NCBI GenBank assembly: GCA_034620365.1
Contig: JAQGEQ010000232.1
Span: 310,001-374,000, forward strand
Direction of reading: 5' to 3'
Source: Pegea sp. RAD2-039
Lineage: Eukaryota > Chordata > Thaliacea > Salpida > Salpidae
DNA: 64,000 nt
In this document: one piece after another, positions 48,740 to 60,009 of the stretch
Layout: every line of letters starts with the position of its first letter
How positions within the stretch are numbered: the stretch's first letter is position 1
Program-made: the position numbers and the translations under genes
The notes under the pieces: model-generated
What the model was told of the DNA's origin: nothing
The model's database searches: none
Seen by the model: the letters and a program-made list of their open reading frames with translations, nothing else

Positions 48740-51185
48740 TAAATATATTAAATATTTGATCTTCTTATCACATCAAAACCTGAGAAAATTATCTACGTTG
48801 ATCAAAAAGAACCTTCTGCTCTGACATGCGATCACAACATGATTGAATTCAAGCTCCATCAAACTTTTTTTATTACCGTAAAACTTCAAGCAAAAGGAAT
48901 TTTTACTGTGGAAATTATAATGATATTAACAAGTTTCTATCAGATGTTGACTGGATTTCTGTTTTCAACTCTTCCGAAGACATCAATACTATTTACTCAA
49001 GGCTTGCTAACATCGTTAAAGAGTCAATCGAAAACTTCATACCTTTCTATAGAGCCAACAAAAAACCACATTTGCCCATAAATTTAAAGAATTTACAACA
49101 TTTAAAAAACCTCCTAACCAAATAAACTAAAACAGACCCTTCCATCAAATCTCTGTACAAAGATCTTTGTATAGTTTACAATAAATTTATTTCTAATTTC
49201 TATTTAGGAAGAGAAACTGCAGTTTCATCTTCACCTTGCAAGAAAACGTTTTTTGGTTTCATAAATCACAAGCATAAGGCGAGATCTCAAATACCTCCCT
49301 TACTTGATAACAGCGATCAGCTTGTGATGGAACCAGAAAATAAAGCTGAGTTGGTAAACAGTCAATTTAATAACCGATGATGGCAATACTCCTTCTCTCT
49401 CCTACTCTATTGACATTAATCCATCAACTGACGGCAAATTTTTATATTTTAAACATTTAAAAGTTAACTGGAAAATTGTTTGCATAATTTATTCGGTGTT
49501 TCTAATTTTTTTCTGTTTTTTGTTTACTTCTTTATCATTTTTGTTAGATAAAATTGTAGCAATTACAGTTACAATAAACATCAACAATCAATTTAATAGC
49601 GTTTTTATAACTGATGATTGCAATACTCCTTCTCTCTCCTACTTCGACATTCTTACAAATGTCTCTGAGATGATAGATCTTGACATAACGGTCAATATGG
49701 TATCTAAGGCTATATCTTCTTTAAAATCATTAGTTTCCAACACCCCAGATCAGATGCCAGCTTTGTTTTTAAGAAAAACTACTTCATCTTTATCACTACC
49801 TCTATCGCTACTCTTTAACATCACTCTGAGGCGAGGAAGAGTTCCACAAATTTAGAAGAAAGCTATAATTACTCCAATTCATAAAAAGGGTCTCAGAAAC
49901 ACTGCACTTAACTACAGACCAGTTTCGATGAATTCAGTTATCTGCAGAACTCAAGAACATATCATTCACAATCATATGACCAGTCATTTGATGAAACACC
50001 ATCTAATATCTGATGTCCAGCATGGCTTTGTGGCACTAAACACTATAGAAAACTGGTCTATGAACTACCAGCCCAGTATCCAGCCCACAAGGTCTCAACT
50101 TATAACTTTCACCAGTAAACCAGCTGCACTTTCCGCAACCTAATATTCCATCAATATATTTATTATTCCATGAATACCTCTAGTTTTGCGCTTACCACTC
50201 TATCATCTAAATTTAAATGGCGCAATTATGTTTCTAAAATCTTTGCAAAATCAATTAACCCTGTTTACCTTATTTTGAAAAATGTTTAATTCTAAGGATT
50301 CATACTTTATAAATAAACTTATAAATTAAACTTTATAAATCGACGGATTAAATACGACTTAATTCTTATTTTTTAAATATTTCATAATTTAGTTGTCCTT
50401 CAATTCGATGCTTTCTTCTCAATTAGTCCTTCCCTCAAGTTAAATCATCTCAGAAGACACACATTACATCTTAATAAGCCCATATCATCTGGTACATTAA
50501 TCAGAGCGAATTTTTTCTCATACCGCAAAATTAGTACGTGGAACCAGCTGCCATCAGACATTGTCATTTCAGAAAACTCGCGTTGTTCAAAAAGAAGTTG
50601 AACCGTTATAACATTGCCATTTCTAAACTGTGATTTTTTCACTGTTATATTTAATAAAGGTCGAATAATTTCAAAACACATTTTATAAATTCTTTTAATA
50701 TTTTTTTATTTGAATGTTGATATTAATAGCATTAGCTTTAACTTTCACAGATGAATAGAAATTATTCATGCACAAAATCAATTGTTAATACATTTGTGGT
50801 TACAATCAAAGTTTTTGTTCTTCATTGTTTTATAAGGATTAAATTTTCATTTCCTCCCAGACTAAAATACACAATTTGATATATTCTTTATTTTTTATAT
50901 TCAGTTTCATGTCTGAATCACTCGCGTTGTTCAAGCAAAAGTTGAACCGTTATAATATTGCCAACATTGCCATTTCTAAACTGTGATGTTTTTTTTCTTA
51001 TATTATTAACATTCCATGTAATTGTTGACTGTTATATGCTTTGAGTGCTATCGAAAAAGCATGTGTCACATCTTTTACTTTCAATATTTTTGACTAAATA
51101 GATGTTATTTGTGAGAATGTGTGTTAGCGAGAGGTGCTCTCTTCAGGCACCCTCCTTCGCATTCATTGTAATAAATAAGTTTATA
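48740..51185 (+). mobile_element. Damaged CR1/Jockey-like LINE, longest copy (L3)
   Basis: About 2.4 kb of LINE sequence with frame breaks. It begins in the last part of the endonuclease domain (a CDHNMIEFKL-like motif near 48826-48855) and continues through the linker (DINKFLSDVDW; FFGFINHKHKARSQIPPLL). A partial duplication around 49370-49620 repeats the segment ATACTCCTTCTCTCTCCTAC. The reverse transcriptase start follows near 49850-50030 (AIITPIHKKG, YRPVSMNSVIC, SDVQHGFV). Most of the reverse transcriptase core is then missing. The 3' end resumes near 50285-50340 and has a mosaic structure with a 257-bp insert (50650-50906) before the final UTR and tail. It cannot encode active proteins. 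Confidence 0.85.
50650..50906 (+). repeat. 257-bp insert in LINE tail, also present at 57412-57668
   Basis: A non-LINE segment beginning TTTAATAAAGGTCG and ending before TTTCATGTCTGAATCACT. It aligns without gaps to 57412-57668 with a single mismatch seen. It lies between a truncated LINE 3' end and a second partial repetition of the same LINE region. Confidence 0.9.
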
Positions 51186-51229
51186 AATATCTTTGCGTTT
51201 TCATTTAGTAGTATGACTTAATTTACACG

Positions 51230-51566
51230 TGAACATCCATGCTGTAAGCCAGTGCAGAAATTGTGAAAGTTGATAACCATGAATCAGGATTCCACTACGC
51301 ACTCTAACATTGATTCGCAGCGGAACAGACAGAATGATGCAGCTACACCCAGCTGGCGTCGCAGAAGCTGCCAGAACGATACTGAGTATAATGACAAACT
51401 GCCTACGAGGCTTCAACTTCGGCTTTAAATTCAAAGTTTTGCGTTTCTTAGAAAAGTTTTAATAAAACAACCTTTCTAATCGGGTTTTTAATGGAATTCT
51501 TTTTGTGGCAAATATGTGTTCGCCTGGGACCTTCGATAATTAGGTGCATATGATATCCGCTACAAC
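51230..51566 (-). repeat. SINE-1 copy directly downstream of LINE L3
   Basis: Same family as 4.6 and 46.3 kb. On the minus strand the head (TGTAGCGGATATCATATGCA) resembles a decayed tRNA-Val D-arm. The body includes AAAGCCGAAGTTGAAGCC and GGCAGCTTCTGCGACGCCAG. It lies 45 bp after the tail of L3. The open frame at 51201-51434 is a by-product of the repeat. Confidence 0.83.
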
Positions 51567-53276
51567 AGCCTTAAAATATATGACCATCAAGATTTATTTT
51601 AACCGTACTTTAAAAACATCTGAACTTTCTTAGCTAGGTTACACATTATATTTTACAAAAATATATTTTTACAAATATGCATCAAATTGAAATATTTCAA
51701 AAAAGTATTTTAATAAATCTTGTCTTGTTACAATAAATAATATTTTAACCTATTACAAGTACTACTTAAGTTACTGTTCCAGGCTTTTAATAAAAGTCTT
51801 ATAATCTTTTAAACCTTTAGTTAGCATAGGATTTCTAGTTTTATTACTTTAAAAATTATAAATTGTTTTGATTTAAAACAAAAAGTTTTTGATTAAACTT
51901 TACAAAATTCATATAAAGCACCTCTTTCGAAGTGATAATAACCAACTTTGTTTTGAATATCTTTCAGCTAATTATATTTTACTCTAAAATATTTTGCTTT
52001 CGGTTTTAATCAACTTTATACAACACTTTTAATGATTAAGTTTTAATTTTTTAATCAAATTAAAAGTAGAATAATTTTTTCGAAAATTTTTTATTTAAAT
52101 TTCAACTTTTAAGATGAAATTAAAATGGATTATCATAAAAAAAAGAGACCCTTAAACGCCCTTTTTTTTATGGAGTTTTCTTCGTTTGGTAATGGCTTCC
52201 TCGAGGAATCTCTTCATCCATGGACACTCTCCCTGACCCAAAAGAGGTTGACTTCTGGGATTATTGTAATCCTGATTTCTTCTTTAGATGTAGCTCTGAG
52301 TTCACTTTTGTAGTTAAGCGGTTTTGAAGTAATCTACAAGTTTAGTTTTATATCTTCATCAGTTTTCTAGTTTTTGTTGCCCATACATCTTTCCATTCAT
52401 TTTAAGATCCAACGCTCTTATTTCACGATCTTCAAATCTTCCTTATTTCAACTAGCCACTTTTGGGACTTTTATTTTGTCGGGCTTTTTTGTTTTAAGCC
52501 ATAATATCTGGAACAGTTTTAGGATGGCATCAGTCTGTTGCATCTGTTGTGTTGTAACAGAAGTTTTCATGATTTTATTTTATTATTTTATATTTATAAA
52601 TTATTTATAGTAAAAAAAAATCTTACAAGATAGTCACTTCCCACAATATATATAAAAATATGAGATTTTTTGTAATTATTTCCTTGTAAAGTTCTTTTAA
52701 GACTGAGAAAGAAGAAATCTTTTTATATGATTTGATTTGCTATCTAATAAAACTGGACCAATTAATCAAATTTTTAAAAATTACTAAAAAAGCTAAATAC
52801 TCAAACATTTAAACAAACAATATTAAATTGAGCCAACTAAAATTTTAAAACTTTATTTCAAAGTGTAAATGTTCTATATATACTCATATAACTCTCCACA
52901 AGTCAACTTTTAACATCAATTTTTAAAGTTGTTTTTTTGAATTTCAAATTAAAACTGAAGAAAGTTTACGAAATAAACACTTTATCTTGTAATAAATTTG
53001 AATAAACTTCATTTTAAAAATACTAAAATAAATTGTGTAGATGTTTATTAATAGTTAAACTATATTTATAAAAAGCAGTACTTCAAAAAATACGTCCAAA
53101 ATACAGTGATCCTGAAACTGCATCAAATTGCTCATAAGTCCCAAATGCTGAGAGTAATCAATGACGTGATGAAGGTAGAATAAATCAACTACAAAGCAAG
53201 AAAGGGGTCATGTGATAAATGCACTAGTAACTAAACTAAATAAATAAGTCAGAGATTAAACTCTCAGGGCCCAATG
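51567..53276. other. Intergenic DNA with one possible coding relic
   Basis: Mostly AT-rich. A less AT-rich patch at about 52125-52580 gives protein-like pieces on both strands (for example PDPKEVDFWDYCNPDFFF on plus, and QQMQQTDAILKLFQILWLK on minus), but stops interrupt each and no family was recognised. It may be a decayed gene or repeat. Confidence 0.35.
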
Positions 53277-55487
53277 TTAAGGTCCCAGTGTCAATGGTGA
53301 ATCAACTAGATCACGGTTCAAGCATTGTGCAATGGTCCTGTTTCGTAACCACTGGTCCAAACATGTCACAGCAAACACATCACTCGAAAGATCAAATTTG
53401 TTGGCAAAAAAATGATGTTGAGTTAGAAGCCAGGTTAAATCCCCTGCCCCATAAACACAAACGCCCCTAGAAAAGACACCAGCACACGGAGGATAGACAT
53501 CATGATCAAGTCCGGCCCATTTAACCAGTCTTGGTAGTGAGATTAGCTCATTGCGGTCATATTTCGAGTGCGGAGGTTCACTCCCCGGCAGAAATGGATG
53601 CCAGCGTTGGAGCGTCGCCCAGATATGCTCATCTGGTGAATATGTGTCTTGATTCCATTCAAGGAACTCCTTGACTTTTGGGTCTACAACGAGAAGTTGA
53701 GTTTTGGAAGTTGGTCTTTATGATCTGACCTTTTAAGATGAAGTTTACTGCTCTCCATGAGAATATGAAGTAAGCGCTTCCAGCAAACATCGGAGCATCT
53801 AAAGGAGAATCGCTCTTTTGCGTTTTAGTCTTCTTCATTGTTGCGTACGGATTCTGATCTTCGGGAAGCTCATATACAAACTGGTATCTATGAGAACGAT
53901 CTTTTGGATGACGTCTTAATCACGTCATTATCCACCTGACTTTCTTGTGTGCTGGCATGGAGATAGTTTCAAGATTATTAGATCCATACAACATTTGTAG
54001 TTGCTTCACGATGTCGTAATTGGTTTTTAAGGGGTAATCCTGCCCGCAGAGGTTGATGACGTATTTCCATGCCACCTTAGATCGCCTGAAAAGGTCAAAG
54101 TTCAGCTGGTATCGTCCAATGACATCACTCACATGTTGTTTAAGTCTTGTAGACAGTTCAAATCTGCTTGTACTCGGCTGAAGTGAGAATAATGTACATC
54201 GACCAGTTGTGACGTCACAAAGACGTTATCGAAGCATGACGTCACAGCTTGAACTTGCTTATGAAACTTTTCCGGTGATTTTTTGTCCACGTGGACACAG
54301 TACAGATTGTTTGGTCGGTAGATAGCGCGAAGAAGTCGTTCAAACTCGGGGACTTTTCTGAAAAAGACATTTTCGTCCGTTTTTTCCGAGTGATAAAAAT
54401 TGTGAGAAACAAGACTGGAAACACTGACTTATGAATAGTAATGATGTAAGCGATCGGGAAACCTCTTTCTTCGCGAGATAAGGAGATGTTGATGTATTTC
54501 CTCCACTTAATAAAATCTACGCAGTTCCTTGTACGATTAATTAACTCTTCATCAAATCCGTCCAACTGTTTCTTTTTTTCCATAAATGCCTGAAAACATT
54601 TAATGTTTCGTTAATTAACTTTAAAACGTTGCTAACGGAGATAGAATTAGTCGAGCGCGAAGTAAAGTTTAATTTACATTTTATAAAAATGTATATTTGC
54701 AAATTCATAAAAAGAATTTCAAAACATAAAATATTCAAATTTATTTTTTCTTCATTTACTTTTGAGGTCATCTCAAGTCGTTTCAATTTTGATCTTGTAA
54801 TCTCTTCTTCATCTCCTCTTATAATTGCTGGACAGTCAATCTTAGGTATCAACGGTTCTTCTTCAAATGTTAGAGAAGTCAGGTAATGAGAAAGTTCCTG
54901 TTGCTTTTTGTTTGAGGTCTATAGAGGTATAAAAAACCATTTTTAATGTTCTCCTGATTCATTTGCTTACAATTGAATATGAAAGCAAAAAATTAACTTG
55001 TTAAACAATTTTTTCATAATTTTTCACAAAAAATAGTTTTTTTAAAAAATTCATTTTTAAATAAAATAGATTTTTATTTTCGAATGTCTTTGAGAAAATA
55101 ATAAAAGTGTTTAGAAACTTCAAGTGAAGCAAACATACTTGAATATTATCGTTTAATAGTTCATAGTTGAATTCAGTATTGCGCAAGAACTGCTGTCTAC
55201 AGTAAAAACAAGTTTTGATAAGTTCAATTTTGTGAAAATTTATTTAAAGATAATCCGAAAGCGTTTTATTATTTCAAAAAAATTGGAAACCTGATTCTGT
55301 GAACTCCAATCCATTCCAAGAAACTTTTATTTTCTTCTATTTGATGTTGTTTAAGTTTTGTAGATTTTTCTGAATTAGATATGTGATAATCATAAACATG
55401 GTGGATTAATAATGCCAAAATCCACAAAGTAACCAACATTAAAACTATCTTTTTCAAAAATTTTGTTTTTGGATTTAATTTATTCAT
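53277..55487 (-). CDS. Core-2-type beta-1,6-N-acetylglucosaminyltransferase (GT14, GCNT family)
   Basis: Eight exons: 55291-55487, 55139-55196, 54760-54918, 54429-54589, 54133-54357, 53936-54085, 53730-53887 and 53277-53683. They sum to 1515 nt, 504 residues. Introns are 94, 220, 170, 71, 47, 48 and 46 nt, all GT-AG. It is a type II Golgi protein with an anchor at about residues 13-29. Landmarks are [118 protein letters not shown] (acidic catalytic region), [20 protein letters not shown] and FANKFD. Eight of the nine cysteines of mammalian core-2 enzymes have counterparts. The missing one appears to be the unpaired cysteine. The family adds GlcNAc in beta-1,6 linkage to O-glycans or poly-lactosamine without needing metal. 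Acceptor specificity is not predictable. Confidence 0.96.
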
Positions 55488-57209
55488 ATTTCCAGTTTAC
55501 AAGAAAACTAAATTAATTATTTAAAGCATAATGACCTAAAAACAAAAATAGCTCCTTAATATCAGAAATTGATTTCTTTTTTACTACATATACTTTTTTA
55601 AAAACTAAATTTAAATAAGGCAAGTATAAGGAAGTAGACGATGTTGCTTGTGTATTCGAAAAAGCATTAATCAGCTTTTTACAAGAATGATCCTCATCAG
55701 AGGAATGAAAATAGAAGCTGTTGATCCTCTAAAATCTGGTATATATAATATAGAAAGTATATAGAAGCATTTTGGTGGAACAACCATTTTGTCAGTCACG
55801 GGTTAGTAAGTGATGTGACGTCACTACTACACGTTCCGCTCCACTGATTTCACATCTTGAAAAATCAGTTTGTATAAATTTAAATTTATAAATATAGATA
55901 AAGAAATACTTTTTCTCATAGCATCGCAAAAACCTTTTTAAAAGTTATTTTTGAAATGTTGACTGACAGCAACAGATTACGACATACGAAATGAACATAT
56001 GAATAAAATATATGAAATAAAATACTTAAAATGTAAAGTAAAAGTACTCTACAACCTTCAAGAGACTATATGTTGTTTTTTGTTAAAGATTTATAAATAA
56101 ATAAAGCTAAACCGCAAAGGAAATAATTTGTTTCAAGCCAAATGGTTTTTATTTATCAAAATGCAAACAACAACTTTAAATAAATTTTTATAATAATATT
56201 ATTAAAAAGATATATGTTGTTTAAGATTTTTATGTAAATGTTTAATTTAGAAAATAAAACTTTTGATTTTTACACAAAATCTTTGCCTAGTTATACAAAA
56301 AGTTATTTTAGTTTGTCAAATAACCACAAGATAAGCTCAAATAAGACTACCCTATAAGATTATCAATTCAGCATATTAACCGAAAAACCATATATATATA
56401 AACTTCTATATAAATGAATTTAAAAATGCACGAAATAAAAAAAGACATAAGTTTGACAAAATGACAAAAAAAAAGGTTAACTTTCATACAAGGGAATTTT
56501 CGAAATTTTTCTGTCTTATCTCCAAATTTTTTGAGAGATAATTAAATGTTAATTTATGGCAAAAAAAACTTGTTGAAAACATTAGATGAAATATTTTGAA
56601 TGCAAATGTTATGCTATCTGTTATGCTAACTTTATTTAAAATTTAGAGCTTTATAATACTTTTTTTTTAATCAAAAACCATGAAAATAAACAAAATTTCA
56701 CTTTTAAAAGTTTGAAAGTTTAACATTTCAACATTTTTTTTCTCTAAATTCTCTAAAACAAAACAAAGCTACAAACTTAAACAAATTTATTTCAACTCAT
56801 TTATTTATCTTTTTGTTAATGTCTCTTGAAACTTGATAAAAATACTGTTTCAGCAAAATTATAATTATTATTATAACATTATTAGAGATTTTAAACAAAC
56901 TTATTTGTTTAAGATAAAATATCTTGAGATAAAACAACAGTAAGCAATGAGACAAATAATTACGCTTTATTGAAGTCACAGCATTTTGTTTACTTTTAAG
57001 CATTTGACAGTAACCATATCACTAGCTATAAACTAACCTTTTTGCTGTAACTTTTAAGCATAGTATAATTAGTGAACCTTATCAAAATAAAACTAAACTA
57101 CTCAATCTGAGTTTACTTAAACCTTATTTATAATCTCATTTACGATCTCTACTTATTAAAACTATATTCTGAAGCACTGTATGTTCTCCGTTTAAATTAA
57201 ACAATCTGT
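55488..57209. other. Upstream region of the GCNT-like gene
   Basis: AT-rich, apart from a patch near 55780-55860 that is richer in GC and contains a CRE-like palindrome. Presumably promoter at the left end. Further right nothing was recognised. Confidence 0.45.
55816..55823. promoter_or_regulatory. CRE-like palindrome upstream of the GCNT-like gene
   Basis: TGACGTCA, the perfect binding palindrome of CREB/ATF-type bZIP factors, 329 bp upstream of the GCNT-like start codon and inside a small GC-richer patch. Position and rarity in AT-rich DNA support it. No binding data are available. Confidence 0.4.
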
Positions 57210-57938
57210 ATATATCAGCTCAGACGATACAAATTACACCTTAATAAGCCTATATCGCCTGGTATATTGGTCTGAGCAAATTTGTTCTCATACCGCACAA
57301 TTAGTACTTGGAACTAGCTGCCATCAGAAATTGTCATGTCAGAATCACTCAAGCAGAAGTTGAACCGTTATAACATTGCCATTTTTAAACTGTGATTTTT
57401 TCACTATTATATTTAATAAAGGTCGAATAATTTCAAAACACATTTTATAAATTCTTTTAATATTTTTTTATTTGAATGTTGATATTAATAGCATTAGCTT
57501 TAACTTTCACAGATGAATAGAAATTATTCATGCACAAAATCAATTGTTAATACATTTGTGGTTACAATCAAAGTTTTTGTTCTTCATTGTTTTATAAGGA
57601 TTAAATTTTCATTTCCTCCCAGACTAAAATACACAATTTAATATATTCTTTATTTTTTATATTCAGTTTCATGTCTGAATCACTCGCGTTGTTCAAGCAA
57701 AAGTTGAACCGTTATAATATTACCAACATTGTCATTTCTAAACTGTGATTTTTCCTTTTTTATATTATTAACATTCCATGTAATTGTTGACTGTTATATG
57801 CTTTGAGGACTACTGAAATACCATGTGTTACATCTTTTGCTTTCTTTTCAACTTAATAGATGTTATTTGTGAGATTGTGTTAGCGAGAGGTGCTCTTTTC
57901 AGGTACCCTCCTTCGCATTTATTGTAATAAATAAATAT
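57210..57938 (+). mobile_element. Mosaic CR1/Jockey-like LINE 3' end (copy L4)
   Basis: Starts in the region encoding the last residues of the LINE ORF2 and is cut short at TCACTATTATAT. It then carries the same 257-bp insert as L3 (57412-57668), and continues with a second partial copy of the LINE end and a 3' UTR (GTGAGATTGTGTTAGCGA) closed by AATAAATAAATATGA. Its final tail has GAGGACTACTGAAA as in L2, whereas L3 has GAGTGCTATCGAAA as in L1. Confidence 0.88.
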
Positions 57939-59918
57939 GAATGTGGTTAAGATTGGTTTTATCAGCCTGTTGATATTTTGAAAATATTATCTTTATTCTA
58001 AATGAAACGATGTTTCCTCTGTAAAAGTAACTTTACTAAACAAAATATATAGATCTATAGGATACGAAGATAAAAGATTTAATTTATAGGATTACACTTA
58101 AAATGTTATTGTTTCCTAATTTCACAGAAACCATATTACTAGCTATAAACTAGTTCTTTTGCTTTAACTTTTAAGCATACTTCAAAATATTTTTAAATAA
58201 AAATAAACAAAGCAAACCAAGCTAAATAATATAAACAAGCCTATTCTTAAAAACAATCAAAACTTAATAGCCAGCTTCTTCATTGATAATTTTATAAAAT
58301 AAGGAGTTGTTTTGGATTGATACTTTATTATTTTCACACGTTTTGTTACCTATCTGCAAACAATCACTAAAACAAATTAAATGTCAACTTTTGGCACATA
58401 TTAAACAAATTTGTATGACATTTATATCATGACAGCTTTTTTAGGCTGTGATGATCTTATAAAAAATCGAATAAAAAACTTTGCAAATTAAAAATAAAAT
58501 GTTAACTTAAGCAAACAGTTCAACTAAAAAGTCAACTAATCAAAAAATAAAATGTTTTTCAATTTGTATTTATAAAAGCTTGGAAATGTAGAGTCATTCA
58601 ATTAATGACTTATATAAAATATAAAATAAGGAAAATGATTAAGTTTAGACCGGATGCTGTAATTATTTAAAAGCTCATAGTGAAATAGATACTACACTTA
58701 TGCCACTGGTTCTTAAAAAGTATTTCAACTAGATATATATTGAACAAAATTCATTTTAATAAATCTTTTTTTTTTAAATGCCATTTTTTCATTTTCCAAT
58801 AATTTGATGTAAGCATAAATCGATTTTAAATCATTAAAATAATTTATTAAAAATCAAGAATTTTTAAACTACTAATTACTTTGAATATAAAGAGCAAAAA
58901 AATCCACGAGATATTTTCTAAAACGTTTTTTTTTTATCACCACAAACCTGAAGTTCAATCAATAAATTTGATAATATGGAAAACCTGGTGACTTTCCTTC
59001 TGTAATTCACTGTTTTTAAATCAAAATATATTTTTCCTTATTTTTCTTCAAAATTATTTGGAGTTGCTTTTTCTACTAGTACTTATAAACTTAAAAAAAT
59101 GTTTAATGTGACAACATAAGAAATATAAACTTTTTAAACTCTTTAAATACTTAACAAGAATAAATATAAAGTATTTGTTTAAACTTCCAATTGGTAATTC
59201 TTCTAAAGCTGGCTAGACAGAAACTGAACAATGCATGCAACATGAGATTAAAACTTCACCAAAATAAACAACTACAAAGTAAAGGATATCTTGAGATCAG
59301 TTTAAGAACTTCTACCTTCAATTAAATATTAGTTTAAATATTTGCTTAATGTACAAGACCTACTTTAAATACAAACTAAGATATTTTATCTTCGTTTAAC
59401 CCTCTAAGCAAACAATAAATAAAAATTAATAAAATAAATTTCACTATTTTTTTATAGATATTTCATAATTGAATTACTAAAGTACTTTAACAAAGTTTAA
59501 ACAGATGATATCAACAAAAATAAAAACTAGTTTTTAGAACTGATTTGAAAAATGGAAATCAATAAAAAAGTAAACATTGAAATAGATTCACGTGATGAAC
59601 TACAAAGTCTTAAAACTAACTAATAAAAATCCTAAAGCTCAAAAATAGAAACTTTAGATCATTTAAGAAAAGTATTGCTAGCGGCTATCTGGCCTTACAG
59701 TACACTAACCTTTTCAATATTTCAATAATCTTACAATATTAAAATTAGTTTCTCTTAACCTTCAAAAGAACTTTTGCACTAAAATTAATTGTCTTACTAC
59801 GCCCTATAAAGATATAAGTAACATGTAGAGAAATAAAAACATTACAGCAGCTTTTTTTCTAGTTGTAACCTGAGTAAACCATGGCTTTAACTCAATTGAT
59901 GTCCTTAAAACGAATTCC
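57939..59918. other. AT-rich DNA, nothing recognised
   Basis: About 2 kb with no gene-like frame, RNA or repeat family. Confidence 0.55.
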
Positions 59919-60009
59919 ACTCATGCACATACATGCACACTCATGCACACTCATGCACATACATGCACACTCATGCGCATACATGCACACTCATGCACAC
60001 ACACTCACA
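59919..60009 (+). repeat. 10-bp minisatellite, TCATGCACAY/ACATGCACAC units
   Basis: About nine 10-bp units in register: TCATGCACAT and ACATGCACAC alternating with TCATGCACAC, one unit TCATGCGCAT, ending ACACTCACAG. Within units the bases alternate purine and pyrimidine, apart from the TC step. Confidence 0.93.

Noticed and set aside
52125..52313. Frame with HKKKRPLNALFF, reminiscent of an HMG-box start
   Set aside because: Only about eight residues resemble the motif; nothing after them fits an HMG box in any frame.
53277..53683. GC-rich block with tRNA-like A and B boxes (near 53550-53610), first taken for a SINE
   Set aside because: On the minus strand it encodes the conserved C-terminus of the GCNT enzyme ([27 protein letters not shown]), so it is exon and the boxes are coincidental.
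53684..53729. Apparent frameshift in the GCNT gene
   Set aside because: A 46-nt GT-AG intron restores both frame and homology, so the gene is intact.
53888..53935. In-frame stop (TGA) in the GCNT gene
   Set aside because: It lies in a 48-nt GT-AG intron whose removal gives the expected [10 protein letters not shown] continuation.
59919..60009. Tandem repeat considered as a CRISPR array
   Set aside because: Units are 10 bp with no spacers, in animal DNA; it is a minisatellite.
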